From a virus, in IMG/VR virus record IMGVR_UViG_3300030406_002873, positions 23,231 through 49,869 of that record: a stretch of DNA of 26,639 nt; one strand, written 5' to 3'. Below are positions 1 to 8,100 of this stretch, in pieces (the stretch's first letter is position 1; every line of letters starts with the position of its first letter). The notes beneath the pieces are model-generated. The model saw nothing but the letters and a program-made list of their open reading frames with translations. It was not told where the DNA came from and did not search any database. Position numbers and translations under genes: made by a program.

Positions 1-959
1 GCGCACAAAGCGACCATTTAGTAACTTCTTCTGAATTTTTAGAACAAGGGCCAATTTTCTATAAAACTGCAAGAGCATCAGACACTTTAGTTCCTCCTTT
101 GCTTCATGGTTTTGATTTGAATACTAATGTTGAATTGTTAGATAGGACAACTTCAACCGCTACGGGAGTAGCAAATTCAATTACTTACAAGTTTGAAGAA
201 GCAAATGGAGAAAAATTACCTTCATTTGCATTAGAACAAACAATGGCTAAATCTAGCACATTAACAACAAATACCGATGGCACTAAATCTGAAGATACTA
301 CATTTGTTAGAATTGCAAGAGGCAATCGAGTTAATACATTAACGATGACAGCCAACGAAAATGAAGAAGTTAAGATGACTCTTGATTTAAATTCAAGAGC
401 CGTTCACAGTTTAGACCGAGATGAAAACTATGAAGCGAGAGGTGGAATTTCAGATAATCGCCAATTGTTTAACTTTGAACAAGCAAATGACACTAGCACA
501 ACAGATAAAGATACTGAACTTTTAGAACCTTTCTTTTTCTCAAGTGGTTTGTTTAGCGTATTTGGACAGCAGTTCCTAAAGGTTACAAACTTAACTCTTA
601 CAATCAACAATAATCTACAAGATAAAAGATTCATTGGTGTTGGTAACAAATCAATTAAAGAAGCAATTCCTGCTCAAAGAACATATGAAGTATCTTTTAC
701 TGCTATGGTAACAGATGATAAGTTATTTGAAGAATTACTAGACCAAACAGAAGTAGATAATACTGCTTCCACTTTGCTTACTTTACAATTTGATAAAGCA
801 AATGGTGAACAGATTCTTATGAAGTTCCAAGATTATTTCTTAAGTTCTGCTAATTTTACAATTCCAGATGATAAAGGGCCAATTACAGTAGAAGGAACTG
901 TAATGCCAAGAACATTAAACTCATGCACAGTTAAAACACATTGGGTTCTTCAAGGGTGA
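1..959 (+). CDS. Putative tail tube protein (5' end outside window)
   Basis: The reading frame is open from nucleotide 3 to the TGA at 957-959, so the gene starts before the window; about 318 residues are visible. No in-frame ATG with a ribosome site is needed or seen near the first possible start (TTG at 99). The C-terminal third has the layout of caudoviral tail tube proteins: an alternating beta pattern around TYEVSFTAMVTD, then LFEELL, LLTLQF, ILMKFQDYFL and a closing VEGTVMPRTL. Such proteins stack as hexameric rings around the tape measure to form the inner tail tube. Its place just upstream of the tail chaperone pair and the tape measure gene fits this role. The family assignment rests on pattern and gene order only; another beta-rich virion protein is possible. 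Confidence 0.62.
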   Translation, partial: AQSDHLVTSSEFLEQGPIFYKTARASDTLVPPLLHGFDLNTNVELLDRTTSTATGVANSITYKFEEANGEKLPSFALEQTMAKSSTLTTNTDGTKSEDTTFVRIARGNRVNTLTMTANENEEVKMTLDLNSRAVHSLDRDENYEARGGISDNRQLFNFEQANDTSTTDKDTELLEPFFFSSGLFSVFGQQFLKVTNLTLTINNNLQDKRFIGVGNKSIKEAIPAQRTYEVSFTAMVTDDKLFEELLDQTEVDNTASTLLTLQFDKANGEQILMKFQDYFLSSANFTIPDDKGPITVEGTVMPRTLNSCTVKTHWVLQG

Positions 960-963
960 TTAA

Positions 964-1077
964 ATGGTTTCAAAATCAGAAAAGGGTCGCTTGATAAGAG
1001 AGCAACAATCTAAGAAAAAGAAGGCTAAGAAAGAAGAGGTTAAAAAAGAACCAGTTAAATCTAAGTTAGCAGAATAA
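964..1077 (+). CDS. Small lysine-rich protein (37 aa)
   Basis: A short gene reading MVSKSEKGRL, then a run of KKKKAKKEE type, ending KLAE. It starts 4 nt after the tail tube stop and is preceded by GGTGATTAA, the same ribosome site used by its neighbours, and the upstream TGA stop lies inside that site. The strong ribosome site and the clean fit between two tail genes argue that it is real. It is highly basic and probably largely helical or disordered, with no recognised domain. Its location suggests a tail assembly or virion role, but no function can be read from the sequence. Confidence 0.6.
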   Translation: MVSKSEKGRLIREQQSKKKKAKKEEVKKEPVKSKLAE

Positions 1078-1080
1078 TAT

Positions 1081-1122
1081 TCCACCAACACCGTTTGTTT
1101 GTTTGTTGGTATAGAAGGTGGA
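1081..1122 (+). promoter_or_regulatory. Alternative hairpins over the chaperone ribosome site
   Basis: In the only sizeable gap of the tail module, ACCAACA (1084-1090) can pair with TGTTGGT (1104-1110) around a T-rich loop. TCCACC (1081-1086) can instead pair fully with GGTGGA (1117-1122), which is the ribosome binding site of the next gene. The two folds share ACC at 1084-1086, so they exclude each other. This suggests control of translation of the tail chaperone gene, or RNA processing. The pairing is read directly; the function is inferred. Confidence 0.4.
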
Positions 1123-1126
1123 TGAA

Positions 1127-1495
1127 ATGTTAAACGATAAGAAAGTTATTACAGATAAGAGTGTATTATTTGCACTAAATGAGCCTACGCTACATTATAT
1201 TAAAGTAGCACCCGAAAGTGAAGAATATCTTAAGGTGTGGATTAAAGAACCCACATGGCTTGAAGCCGAAAAAGCCTTGAATAGTGTGATGAAGATTGAT
1301 TCTCGCACACAGTCGTTTGACCTCGACCTAAATGCGATGTATCGCTATATGGTTGAAAATTTCATCTCCAAAACAGAACCAAGCCTATCTACCGTTGATA
1401 TGCTTAGATTAAGTCCTTTTGTCGGAAATCAAATTAAAGAGATTTTACCAAATCCAATGTTGATGATGCAGGAGGATGAACAAAAAAACGAATGA
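1127..1495 (+). CDS. Putative tail assembly chaperone, short form (G-like)
   Basis: A 122-residue protein lying between the tail tube and tape measure genes, the place where tailed viruses keep the tail assembly chaperone that binds the tape measure during tail building (lambda gpG and its equivalents). The sequence is mixed alpha/beta and ends with an acidic QEDEQKNE tail. An upstream GTG at 1118 is also in frame, but the ATG at 1127 follows GGTGGATGA at good spacing and is preferred. The last codons contain the slippery heptamer A AAA AAC, and the gene overlaps the next one by ATGA. The call rests on gene order, size and the frameshift signal rather than on sequence similarity that I can recognise with certainty. 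Confidence 0.6.
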   Translation: MLNDKKVITDKSVLFALNEPTLHYIKVAPESEEYLKVWIKEPTWLEAEKALNSVMKIDSRTQSFDLDLNAMYRYMVENFISKTEPSLSTVDMLRLSPFVGNQIKEILPNPMLMMQEDEQKNE

Positions 1496-1532
1496 TTAGG
1501 GATGCTTTAAAAGGTAAAAAAGCAGACCCTAA
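1483..1532 (+). promoter_or_regulatory. Probable programmed -1 ribosomal frameshift signal
   Basis: The heptamer A AAA AAC (1483-1489) sits in the correct register of the upstream gene. A 6-nt spacer (1490-1495) is followed by a two-part hairpin. TTAGGG (1496-1501) pairs with CCCTAA (1527-1532). After a small bulge (A1502 opposite G1525-A1526), TGCTTT (1503-1508) pairs with AAAGCA (1519-1524) around a 10-nt A-rich loop. Slipping back one base makes the next codons CGA ATG ATT, which is the frame of the downstream gene. The product would be a fusion of about 197 residues. Slippery site, spacer and stem all match the classic -1 frameshift layout of phage tail chaperone genes. Confidence 0.72.
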
Positions 1533-1719
1533 AACACTTTCGTTAATTATGGTTTATTCTCTTTCTAGCGCACTATCAATTAGTCCGTTAGAAGTTTATA
1601 AGATGCCTGTAAGTTTAGTTAAAGACTTACTTAGTGTTCATGCCAACATAGAGAAAATTAAAGCCGATGAAATGGAAAAAGCACAAAATAAAGCCAAAGG
1701 TGTAAGTCATGGCAGATGA
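1492..1719 (+). CDS. Tail assembly chaperone extension (T-like domain)
   Basis: A 75-residue reading frame that overlaps the preceding gene by ATGA and the tape measure start by 11 nt. It may be made on its own by reinitiation at the ATG (1492), or as the C-terminal part of a -1 frameshift fusion with the upstream gene. The core is helical: MVYSLSSALSISPLEVYKMP followed by a predicted helix and a basic, Lys/Ala-rich end. The 'PLEVYKMPVSLV' type segment resembles the T domain of phage gpGT proteins, which recruits tail tube subunits to the tape measure. The role is inferred from position and the frameshift signal. Confidence 0.6.
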   Translation: MIRDALKGKKADPKTLSLIMVYSLSSALSISPLEVYKMPVSLVKDLLSVHANIEKIKADEMEKAQNKAKGVSHGR

Positions 1720-3364
1720 TATTGATAAGTTAGCAGGTTCGCTAAGTGATTTAAATTCAACATTATCCTTGACCGATACTAAAACTTTGGGCTTTATACG
1801 AAAAGTCGGAGAATTAAGCGTTGCTACGTCTAAATCTGGAAGGGCATGGACTACATTCAGTCGTTTAGTTTCTGGAAGTCCTATATGGTCTGTTCAGAAT
1901 AAATTAAGAGCATATATTGATATTTTTGCTGGTTTAGAAAGTAGGGCAAGAGAAAACGCCAAAGCACAACAAGAATCGAATCAAAGAATTATTGACCAAG
2001 TTCAATCATATAAAAAACTTGAACCGCAATTGAAAAATTTGCAAAAGTTAAAAGACGATTTAGAAGGCGGAACTCCTTTTGTTGATGCAGAAGCAAGGGA
2101 AAACATCGAAGAAGCGGTCAAAGGAACTCTTGCATTTAATAGAGCCCTTTTAGAAGGAAAAACTGCCGAAGAACAATTTGCCGCAGGTTTGGATGAACTC
2201 ATAGATAAAGGTAAAAAACAGACTGAAATATTTACTAAAGCACAGGAAGCAGTTCAAGCAAAACTTAAATTTGAAACATATGAAGGAAGAGATGAAATTA
2301 AAGGTGAAATACAATCTAGGAGAACTGCTTTGAAAGAAGCACCTTCTGTTAAAGTAGAAAAAATATTTCAAACCATGACAGATAGATTAACTTCGATTAG
2401 AAAGTTTGTAACTGGAAATTATACTGTTTCTGAAAGAATCCAAAAAGACAATAAAAGGCGACAAAAAGTAGAAGATAGAAGAGTTAAGAGAGAAATATTA
2501 CAACTTAAAATAAGTCAAGGAATGTTTAAAATCTCACAAATGGTTAAACCAATGCTAAATATAGTTTTTAAATTCTTAATATTTTCTATATTTGCATTCA
2601 TGGCAATACTTCTTTTCTTGAAATTTGCTAGTGATGCTTTTGCAATAATGAAGGAACTAGGAATTTTAGACGATTTAAGAAATATATTTTATACCTCTAT
2701 TGAAATGTTAGGGGCATTCTTTGGATTAGTAGGGGCTTTCTTTGCAGGGGATTATCAAGCAGTTTTGGATTATTTAATGACATTACTTGATGGCACTTTA
2801 TCTATATTATGGTCGCTTGCTAAAGTAGGATTTAAACTATTTGTAGGACTTTTAGTTGGTTTCTTTTATACAATTCTTGATAATATTTCCATTGTAACAA
2901 AGAAAGAATTTTGGATAAAGGCTTTACCTGTTCTTAAAAAGTTTGGAAAAATTCTATTGTTGGCTTACTTTGTTAGATACATAGCAACGCAAGTAGCATT
3001 ATTGATTGGAATTTATGCACTACCAGCGATGATGGCAATTGTCATATTAGCGGCTTTATGGGCAGTTGCTAAATGGATTACTGGTAAAATTAATCCGTTT
3101 AAAAGAGCGATGGGTGGAACTGTTGGAGCAAATGAAGGAATGACATTAGTAGGAGAAAATGGCCCAGAATTAGTTTCTCTTCCTTCGGGTTCAAAAGTCC
3201 ATACAAATTCAGAAAGCAAAAGAATGGGTGGCGGAAATACAATCAACATTACAATTAACGCAAGAGATACTTCTGATGCAGAATTAAGACGTATTGCAGA
3301 TAAGATTGGAAATATGGTAAATAATAAAATTAACAGGCGAACTTCGTCAAGAACATTAGGGTGA
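1709..3364 (+). CDS. Tape measure protein
   Basis: A 551-residue protein that fixes tail length and lies in the tail lumen. Residues 1-270 are helical, charged and likely coiled-coil. Four hydrophobic stretches follow at about 283-309, 328-347, 365-390 and 412-458, typical of tape measures that enter the host membrane. The clearest marker is VGENGPELVSLPSG at 481-494, with a preceding Gly-rich turn, a common C-terminal signature in phage tape measure proteins. AGGTG lies upstream of the ATG and the start overlaps the chaperone gene by 11 nt. At the usual 1.5 angstrom per residue this length would correspond to a tail of roughly 80 nm (inference). The strongly hydrophobic centre could take part in DNA entry through the archaeal membrane. 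Confidence 0.88.
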   Translation: MADDIDKLAGSLSDLNSTLSLTDTKTLGFIRKVGELSVATSKSGRAWTTFSRLVSGSPIWSVQNKLRAYIDIFAGLESRARENAKAQQESNQRIIDQVQSYKKLEPQLKNLQKLKDDLEGGTPFVDAEARENIEEAVKGTLAFNRALLEGKTAEEQFAAGLDELIDKGKKQTEIFTKAQEAVQAKLKFETYEGRDEIKGEIQSRRTALKEAPSVKVEKIFQTMTDRLTSIRKFVTGNYTVSERIQKDNKRRQKVEDRRVKREILQLKISQGMFKISQMVKPMLNIVFKFLIFSIFAFMAILLFLKFASDAFAIMKELGILDDLRNIFYTSIEMLGAFFGLVGAFFAGDYQAVLDYLMTLLDGTLSILWSLAKVGFKLFVGLLVGFFYTILDNISIVTKKEFWIKALPVLKKFGKILLLAYFVRYIATQVALLIGIYALPAMMAIVILAALWAVAKWITGKINPFKRAMGGTVGANEGMTLVGENGPELVSLPSGSKVHTNSESKRMGGGNTINITINARDTSDAELRRIADKIGNMVNNKINRRTSSRTLG

Positions 3365-3369
3365 TTAAA

Positions 3370-4026
3370 ATGACAAGAGATTATTACGTTTATTTGAAAA
3401 CACAAATGTTTGAAGATGGCGAGACAGACATTACAAAGAATACAATACCATTAAGAGTAACAAATGCTTCATTTAGCGTATCTAAAACAATACCTGCATT
3501 CCCAGTTCCTTTATCTGGTATTGCAACAGGTGAATCAATTACTGCTGCTTTAGATTTAGGAATGGCTGATAAATCAATTTCTCTTCAAGGTTTTCTTCTT
3601 GATACTACAATTACTAAGGATAGGACAGGTAATAATGATTTTGTTACTTTAACCTATACTGCTCACGAAGTCGCACAAATGATTGCATCAGGTGTTGATT
3701 CAACAGGATTAGCAAAAAATCAAGCGTTTTCGGAATTAGTTATTCTCTATCCTTCCTTTGTAGGTAATGACCAGACACAACAAAGGGTAGGAGTAGATGT
3801 AAATAACATTGATACCGCAGTAGATATTCCATTTAACTTTGCTTCAAGAGGCGATAACAACACTAGCGATAATATTGGCGTTCCTGCTAAACTTTCTGAT
3901 TTTCCAGATTCAACAACAGCAAAAGGAGTAACAGGTTTTATTCGTTCATTTAGTTTTGATTTTGCTGCTGAAACAGTTGAAATTAGTTTTAATTTAGATT
4001 TCCAAGTTGCATCTATTACTCCTTGA
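3370..4026 (+). CDS. Putative distal tail / baseplate protein
   Basis: A 218-residue protein that I do not recognise by family. The start is taken at the ATG at 3370, because GGGTGATTAAA precedes it; an in-frame GTG at 3361 overlaps the tape measure stop and lacks its own site. The sequence is beta-rich with few charged helices. Its C-terminal strand pattern, GFIRSFSFDF then VEISFNLDFQV, resembles the last strands of tail completion or distal tail proteins. It follows the tape measure gene directly, where distal tail or baseplate components normally lie. It has no transmembrane segment, no Cys and no obvious enzyme motif. Confidence 0.5.
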   Translation: MTRDYYVYLKTQMFEDGETDITKNTIPLRVTNASFSVSKTIPAFPVPLSGIATGESITAALDLGMADKSISLQGFLLDTTITKDRTGNNDFVTLTYTAHEVAQMIASGVDSTGLAKNQAFSELVILYPSFVGNDQTQQRVGVDVNNIDTAVDIPFNFASRGDNNTSDNIGVPAKLSDFPDSTTAKGVTGFIRSFSFDFAAETVEISFNLDFQVASITP

Positions 4027-4036
4027 GGTGAATTAA

Positions 4037-5194
4037 ATGTATCAAGTATTAGCAGGTAAGAAAAGAAGTTTAGTTTTCCCTGTTATGTGTAATGGTTTTG
4101 TTAAACTAGATTATTCAGATAACGTGGTTGATACAAATAGTGATGGTGATACATCTAATGATATTGCTTATGGATTATTTGGACATGAAGGTTCATTTAC
4201 ATTTGAAGCGATTATTACTCCGTATGATATTAATGGTTATGGTCGTCAAAGTGTAAGTGGGAGCATTCCAAGTTTTACTGCAAGTAAAAAGATAATGCCA
4301 TCAAATAGTCATCAATCAACACCTGCGAATTATCAAAGTGAAAAGTATTTACCAGTAGACCATGCTAATACTAACTATGAGAGATTAACACACGAAATGA
4401 GAATATTTGATAATGATAACTTTACAATATCTTTATTAAACTCAACAACATTTAATGAAAATCAACCTGCTGAATATAAGATAAAGGTTTCAATGGATAT
4501 TGGAGGAACAACGGAAACTTTTACTACAACAAGTGCAGTTATTACTGCCAATAAAAGTGCTATGTTTAAATGGGGTTCTGTTTCAGATGCAGAAGGCTTT
4601 GATTCTAATGGGCGAAAAGTGTTTGATTTGCTTTCCACAACCATCTCTCATAGCGGGGCTGTCATTGAACTGAATGGCACAGATGAAAATTTGTGCCATG
4701 AGGGTCAAGAACTCTTCATTAGGGATGGTTTTACATTCACATCCATTGGCACTATCGCCAGCATCAACGGAACGACAGACGTTACTCTTAACGCTTCATA
4801 TTCTCCAACCTTGAGTAATGGAACAAAACTGTTTATTCATTCAAGAAAGGATGCTTCTTACATTAACAACACTTATCATATTGCTTGCACATATACTCAA
4901 TCAAGCAATAGAATCAATATTTTCCTAAATGGAATTAATGTTTTAAGCACTAAGCATACTCAATCAGGAACATTTGCTTTTTATAGAGGGGATTGTTTTA
5001 TCGGTGCAACTGGCATTGGTGCAAATGGTATGACTGGTGCTTATTCGGCTGAAGCAAATAAACAATTTATGGGAGAAATGCACGAAATGTCTATTCTAAA
5101 TATTGCTAAAACTTCTTTTACGAATAAGGAAACTCTTTTACCAAACCTTAACAACACACTACTTTATCTTAGATTTGAGGAGATTGATTTATAA
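4037..5194 (+). CDS. LamG / concanavalin-like lectin tail protein
   Basis: A 385-residue beta-rich protein. An early strand GSFTFEAIITPYDI (about residues 55-68) and a late block YHIACTYTQSSNRINIFLNG, then GDCFIGATG and a closing LRFEEIDL, fit a concanavalin/LamG jelly roll, whose members often bind glycans. Between these parts (about residues 70-270) lies extra material, including a small beta module around TSIGTIASI that also appears in the next gene. AGGTGAATTAA precedes the ATG. The stop overlaps the next start (TAATG). A role in binding the host surface, or in decorating the tail tip, is inferred. Part of the insert (4605-4840) uses visibly more GC-ending codons than its surroundings. 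Confidence 0.6.
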   Translation: MYQVLAGKKRSLVFPVMCNGFVKLDYSDNVVDTNSDGDTSNDIAYGLFGHEGSFTFEAIITPYDINGYGRQSVSGSIPSFTASKKIMPSNSHQSTPANYQSEKYLPVDHANTNYERLTHEMRIFDNDNFTISLLNSTTFNENQPAEYKIKVSMDIGGTTETFTTTSAVITANKSAMFKWGSVSDAEGFDSNGRKVFDLLSTTISHSGAVIELNGTDENLCHEGQELFIRDGFTFTSIGTIASINGTTDVTLNASYSPTLSNGTKLFIHSRKDASYINNTYHIACTYTQSSNRINIFLNGINVLSTKHTQSGTFAFYRGDCFIGATGIGANGMTGAYSAEANKQFMGEMHEMSILNIAKTSFTNKETLLPNLNNTLLYLRFEEIDL

Positions 5195-8100
5195 TGGCAA
5201 TTAAAGTTTTTCAAAAAGGTGAAACTGATTTTGCTCAAGCAAACGGTTACAATACTCCGACTAATCCTTTGATTAATTGTAATACTAATTTTACCATTTC
5301 TTCAATAGAAGATGATAGATTATTTACTCTAATCTATCCAGATGATTCTACATCAAGTGAAACCTTTGTTGAAGTGGGAGCATCTAGCGAAAATACACAA
5401 AGAAACAATTTACAGACTACAAAAGGTTTTAGAATTAAATGCTATGATTCTGTTACAACAGAAGGTGTTCAATTAACAGGTGCTAATTATGTTAGTGATT
5501 ACTATTACTTTGTTTTAATTCATTCCGACGACCATTTAAAACATCATTTTGCAAGAGTAACAGACATCATTACAGAAGATGTCGCTGGAGATGCTTTTGA
5601 ATTTACTCCAGCATTGGGTAAAGAAATACCTAAAGATACAAAGTTTATGTTATTTAAAGGCCCAATTAAAACTACTACTGCTATTGCTTTTTCAGCAGGT
5701 ATTAAAAATGAACTACAAAATTCTCTTGTTGTTTCATCACCTTTATTTTATTTGCTAGATAGTTCTCTAAATAAAAAAGGAGAACTCGACCATAATACTA
5801 AATATTACGCTAGGTTGAATCAAACAGATGGTGTAACAACGACTCTTGATTCCGCTTCACAAAATTATGTTTTCTTAACTGAGCAGGAATACTCAAATAA
5901 AATTTTAGATTACAGTAAATATTCAATGCAACTTACTTTAGTAGATAAACTAAGAGAACGTGATGACCCAAGCATACACATTTCCAACGAAGGTATTACA
6001 ATTAATGGGCCAGATGCAGATGATTATGACGAAATTTTTCCTAATGCTAGAAGAGATAGTGATGATTTAATTAGTCCAGTAATTCAGTATGTTACAAAAG
6101 GCCCAATTAGATATTTACATTATGACTATTCTCCGACAAAAGTAAATGTATTAGAAAATGTAATTGACAATAAATTAGAACAATCTATTGGAAATCGTGG
6201 AGGTTTTTGTGAAACTAAGATTTTAAATCCTAGCAGAATACTTACAAGTAAAATTAAAGAATTTGACAAGTATAGAGTCAGACATAGAGTATTTACTGGA
6301 GATTTAAATGAATTTGTAGATATGAAGATTACATTAGGTTCTCATATTTCTAGTAGGCAATATAATATTATTACCGATTATAGTGATGCTAGAAACTTTA
6401 TTAATGTTGGAGATGAAGTTAGAATAGGAACTAGGATTCTATTATGTAGTGCCATTACAACTTCAACAATTACATTTGAAGAATATAGTAGATTAGAGAC
6501 AGAATCTTCTTTTACTAATTCCACAAGTTTAACTTCTTTAACAGGAACGCTACAAAGAAGAGCATATAATTATCAAGACAATACAATTTTAACTTCATTC
6601 AATTTGCTTGCAGGTAGGACTTCCGAATTGTATGTTAAAACAATGTCAAAGGATATGGAATTTATTGAATCATCTGTAAGTTCTGCTGATGCTACTCATG
6701 GACTAATTACACTAAGTTCTAATTCTCAAAGTTATTCTTCTGATTCTTCACTTAGATATTCTTTAGGTTCTTACCACATAGAAGTAGAAAGATTTTCTGG
6801 AACAATTGAAAAGGTTGATTCTTATAAAGAAGATTCGCAGAACTATGTAGAACTTTCTGGAAGAAGTGATATTAGTAAATTATTTGGACCAATTATTAAT
6901 AAAGATACAACATTTTCAGAAGATATTATTTATTCTACTCTAAGCCCGTATAATACTCTAGCAAATGTAAAAGCGGGAACTACTCATTCTGTTGCTTTAG
7001 GTGCTACTCAAATAGATACCGATATTAAAATCTCAGGCTTACAGACGTTTGATAATGACCCTTCAGTTATAGGAACAAGAATATTTAGCGAAAACGGCTA
7101 TATTGGTGAAGTTATTGGTATTTCTACACATGGTGCTTCAAGAAGAAGATTAACGATTACACCGTCTTTAACGGAATTAAATAGCGAAGCAATTTATATG
7201 GAGACAGATAAAAACTATATATTTAGTAAAGCATTAGGTTCATCTCATCTTACATCAGCAAATCCTACTTCATTAAGTGGTTCTGCTGGAAAAGGAGTTT
7301 TCTTTACAAGTGGTAAAGAAATCACAATGTCTGATGGTTCAGAAGGAAATGATTTAGTCGGGAGTAGTATCAATACAAATCCAAAAGCAATTGGCTATCA
7401 TATTAATAGTCCTGTGTCTATCAATAATGATAATGAATTTCAAACAAAATTTGTAGATGAAATAGGAACTGAGGAAAATTCATCCTTTGATACTGTAAAT
7501 ACCTTAATTGACTTTGAAGTAGTTTCGACTACAAAAAAGAACAATGTTACTGAAATTGAACTAGCACCTTATGTTCCTATTACTTTAGGGAGAAAAACTC
7601 ACTTCTATGAAGATGTTAGTGAAATGTCTTTTACTAGTGTAGGAACAATAGCGCAAAGCATTGGTAACGTAGATAATTTATACTTTAAAATGTCTACTTC
7701 TAATGTTCACACTTTAAATAAAGGCGACCCTTTATTTTTTGTTCCAAATGAAACACCTAACGCTGATAAAGTATTTATTGGTCATGTTTTTCAAATTGTT
7801 CATACTGCAACAACTACAAATTCAAATGAAACTTATATCCAATTAGATAGAACTCCAGAAGATTTAGATACTGGGGATTTTATATTTTTAGGAACAAAAC
7901 CAACTAATGAATTGGCTTTAGTAAATGGGGCGCATCTTTGGGGAGGAAAAGTATTAATTAAACCACATCCTAAATTTATTTCGCTAAATTCAATTAATAA
8001 CTTAGTTCCACTAAATGTAGAAAGCACAACTGTTTCTGGTGATTACTTCAGTAGGTTTGGGCAACCTTACTATAAAATTACAGGAATATCTAATGGAACA

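Noticed and set aside
99-959. Tail tube gene starting at TTG 99
   Set aside because: The same frame is open back to the window edge with compatible coding sequence, so the true start is outside the window.
3013-3405. 130-aa minus-strand open frame opposite the end of the tape measure gene
   Set aside because: It lies fully antisense to a well-supported gene and has no ribosome site; its hydrophobic content reflects the complement of the tape measure coding sequence.
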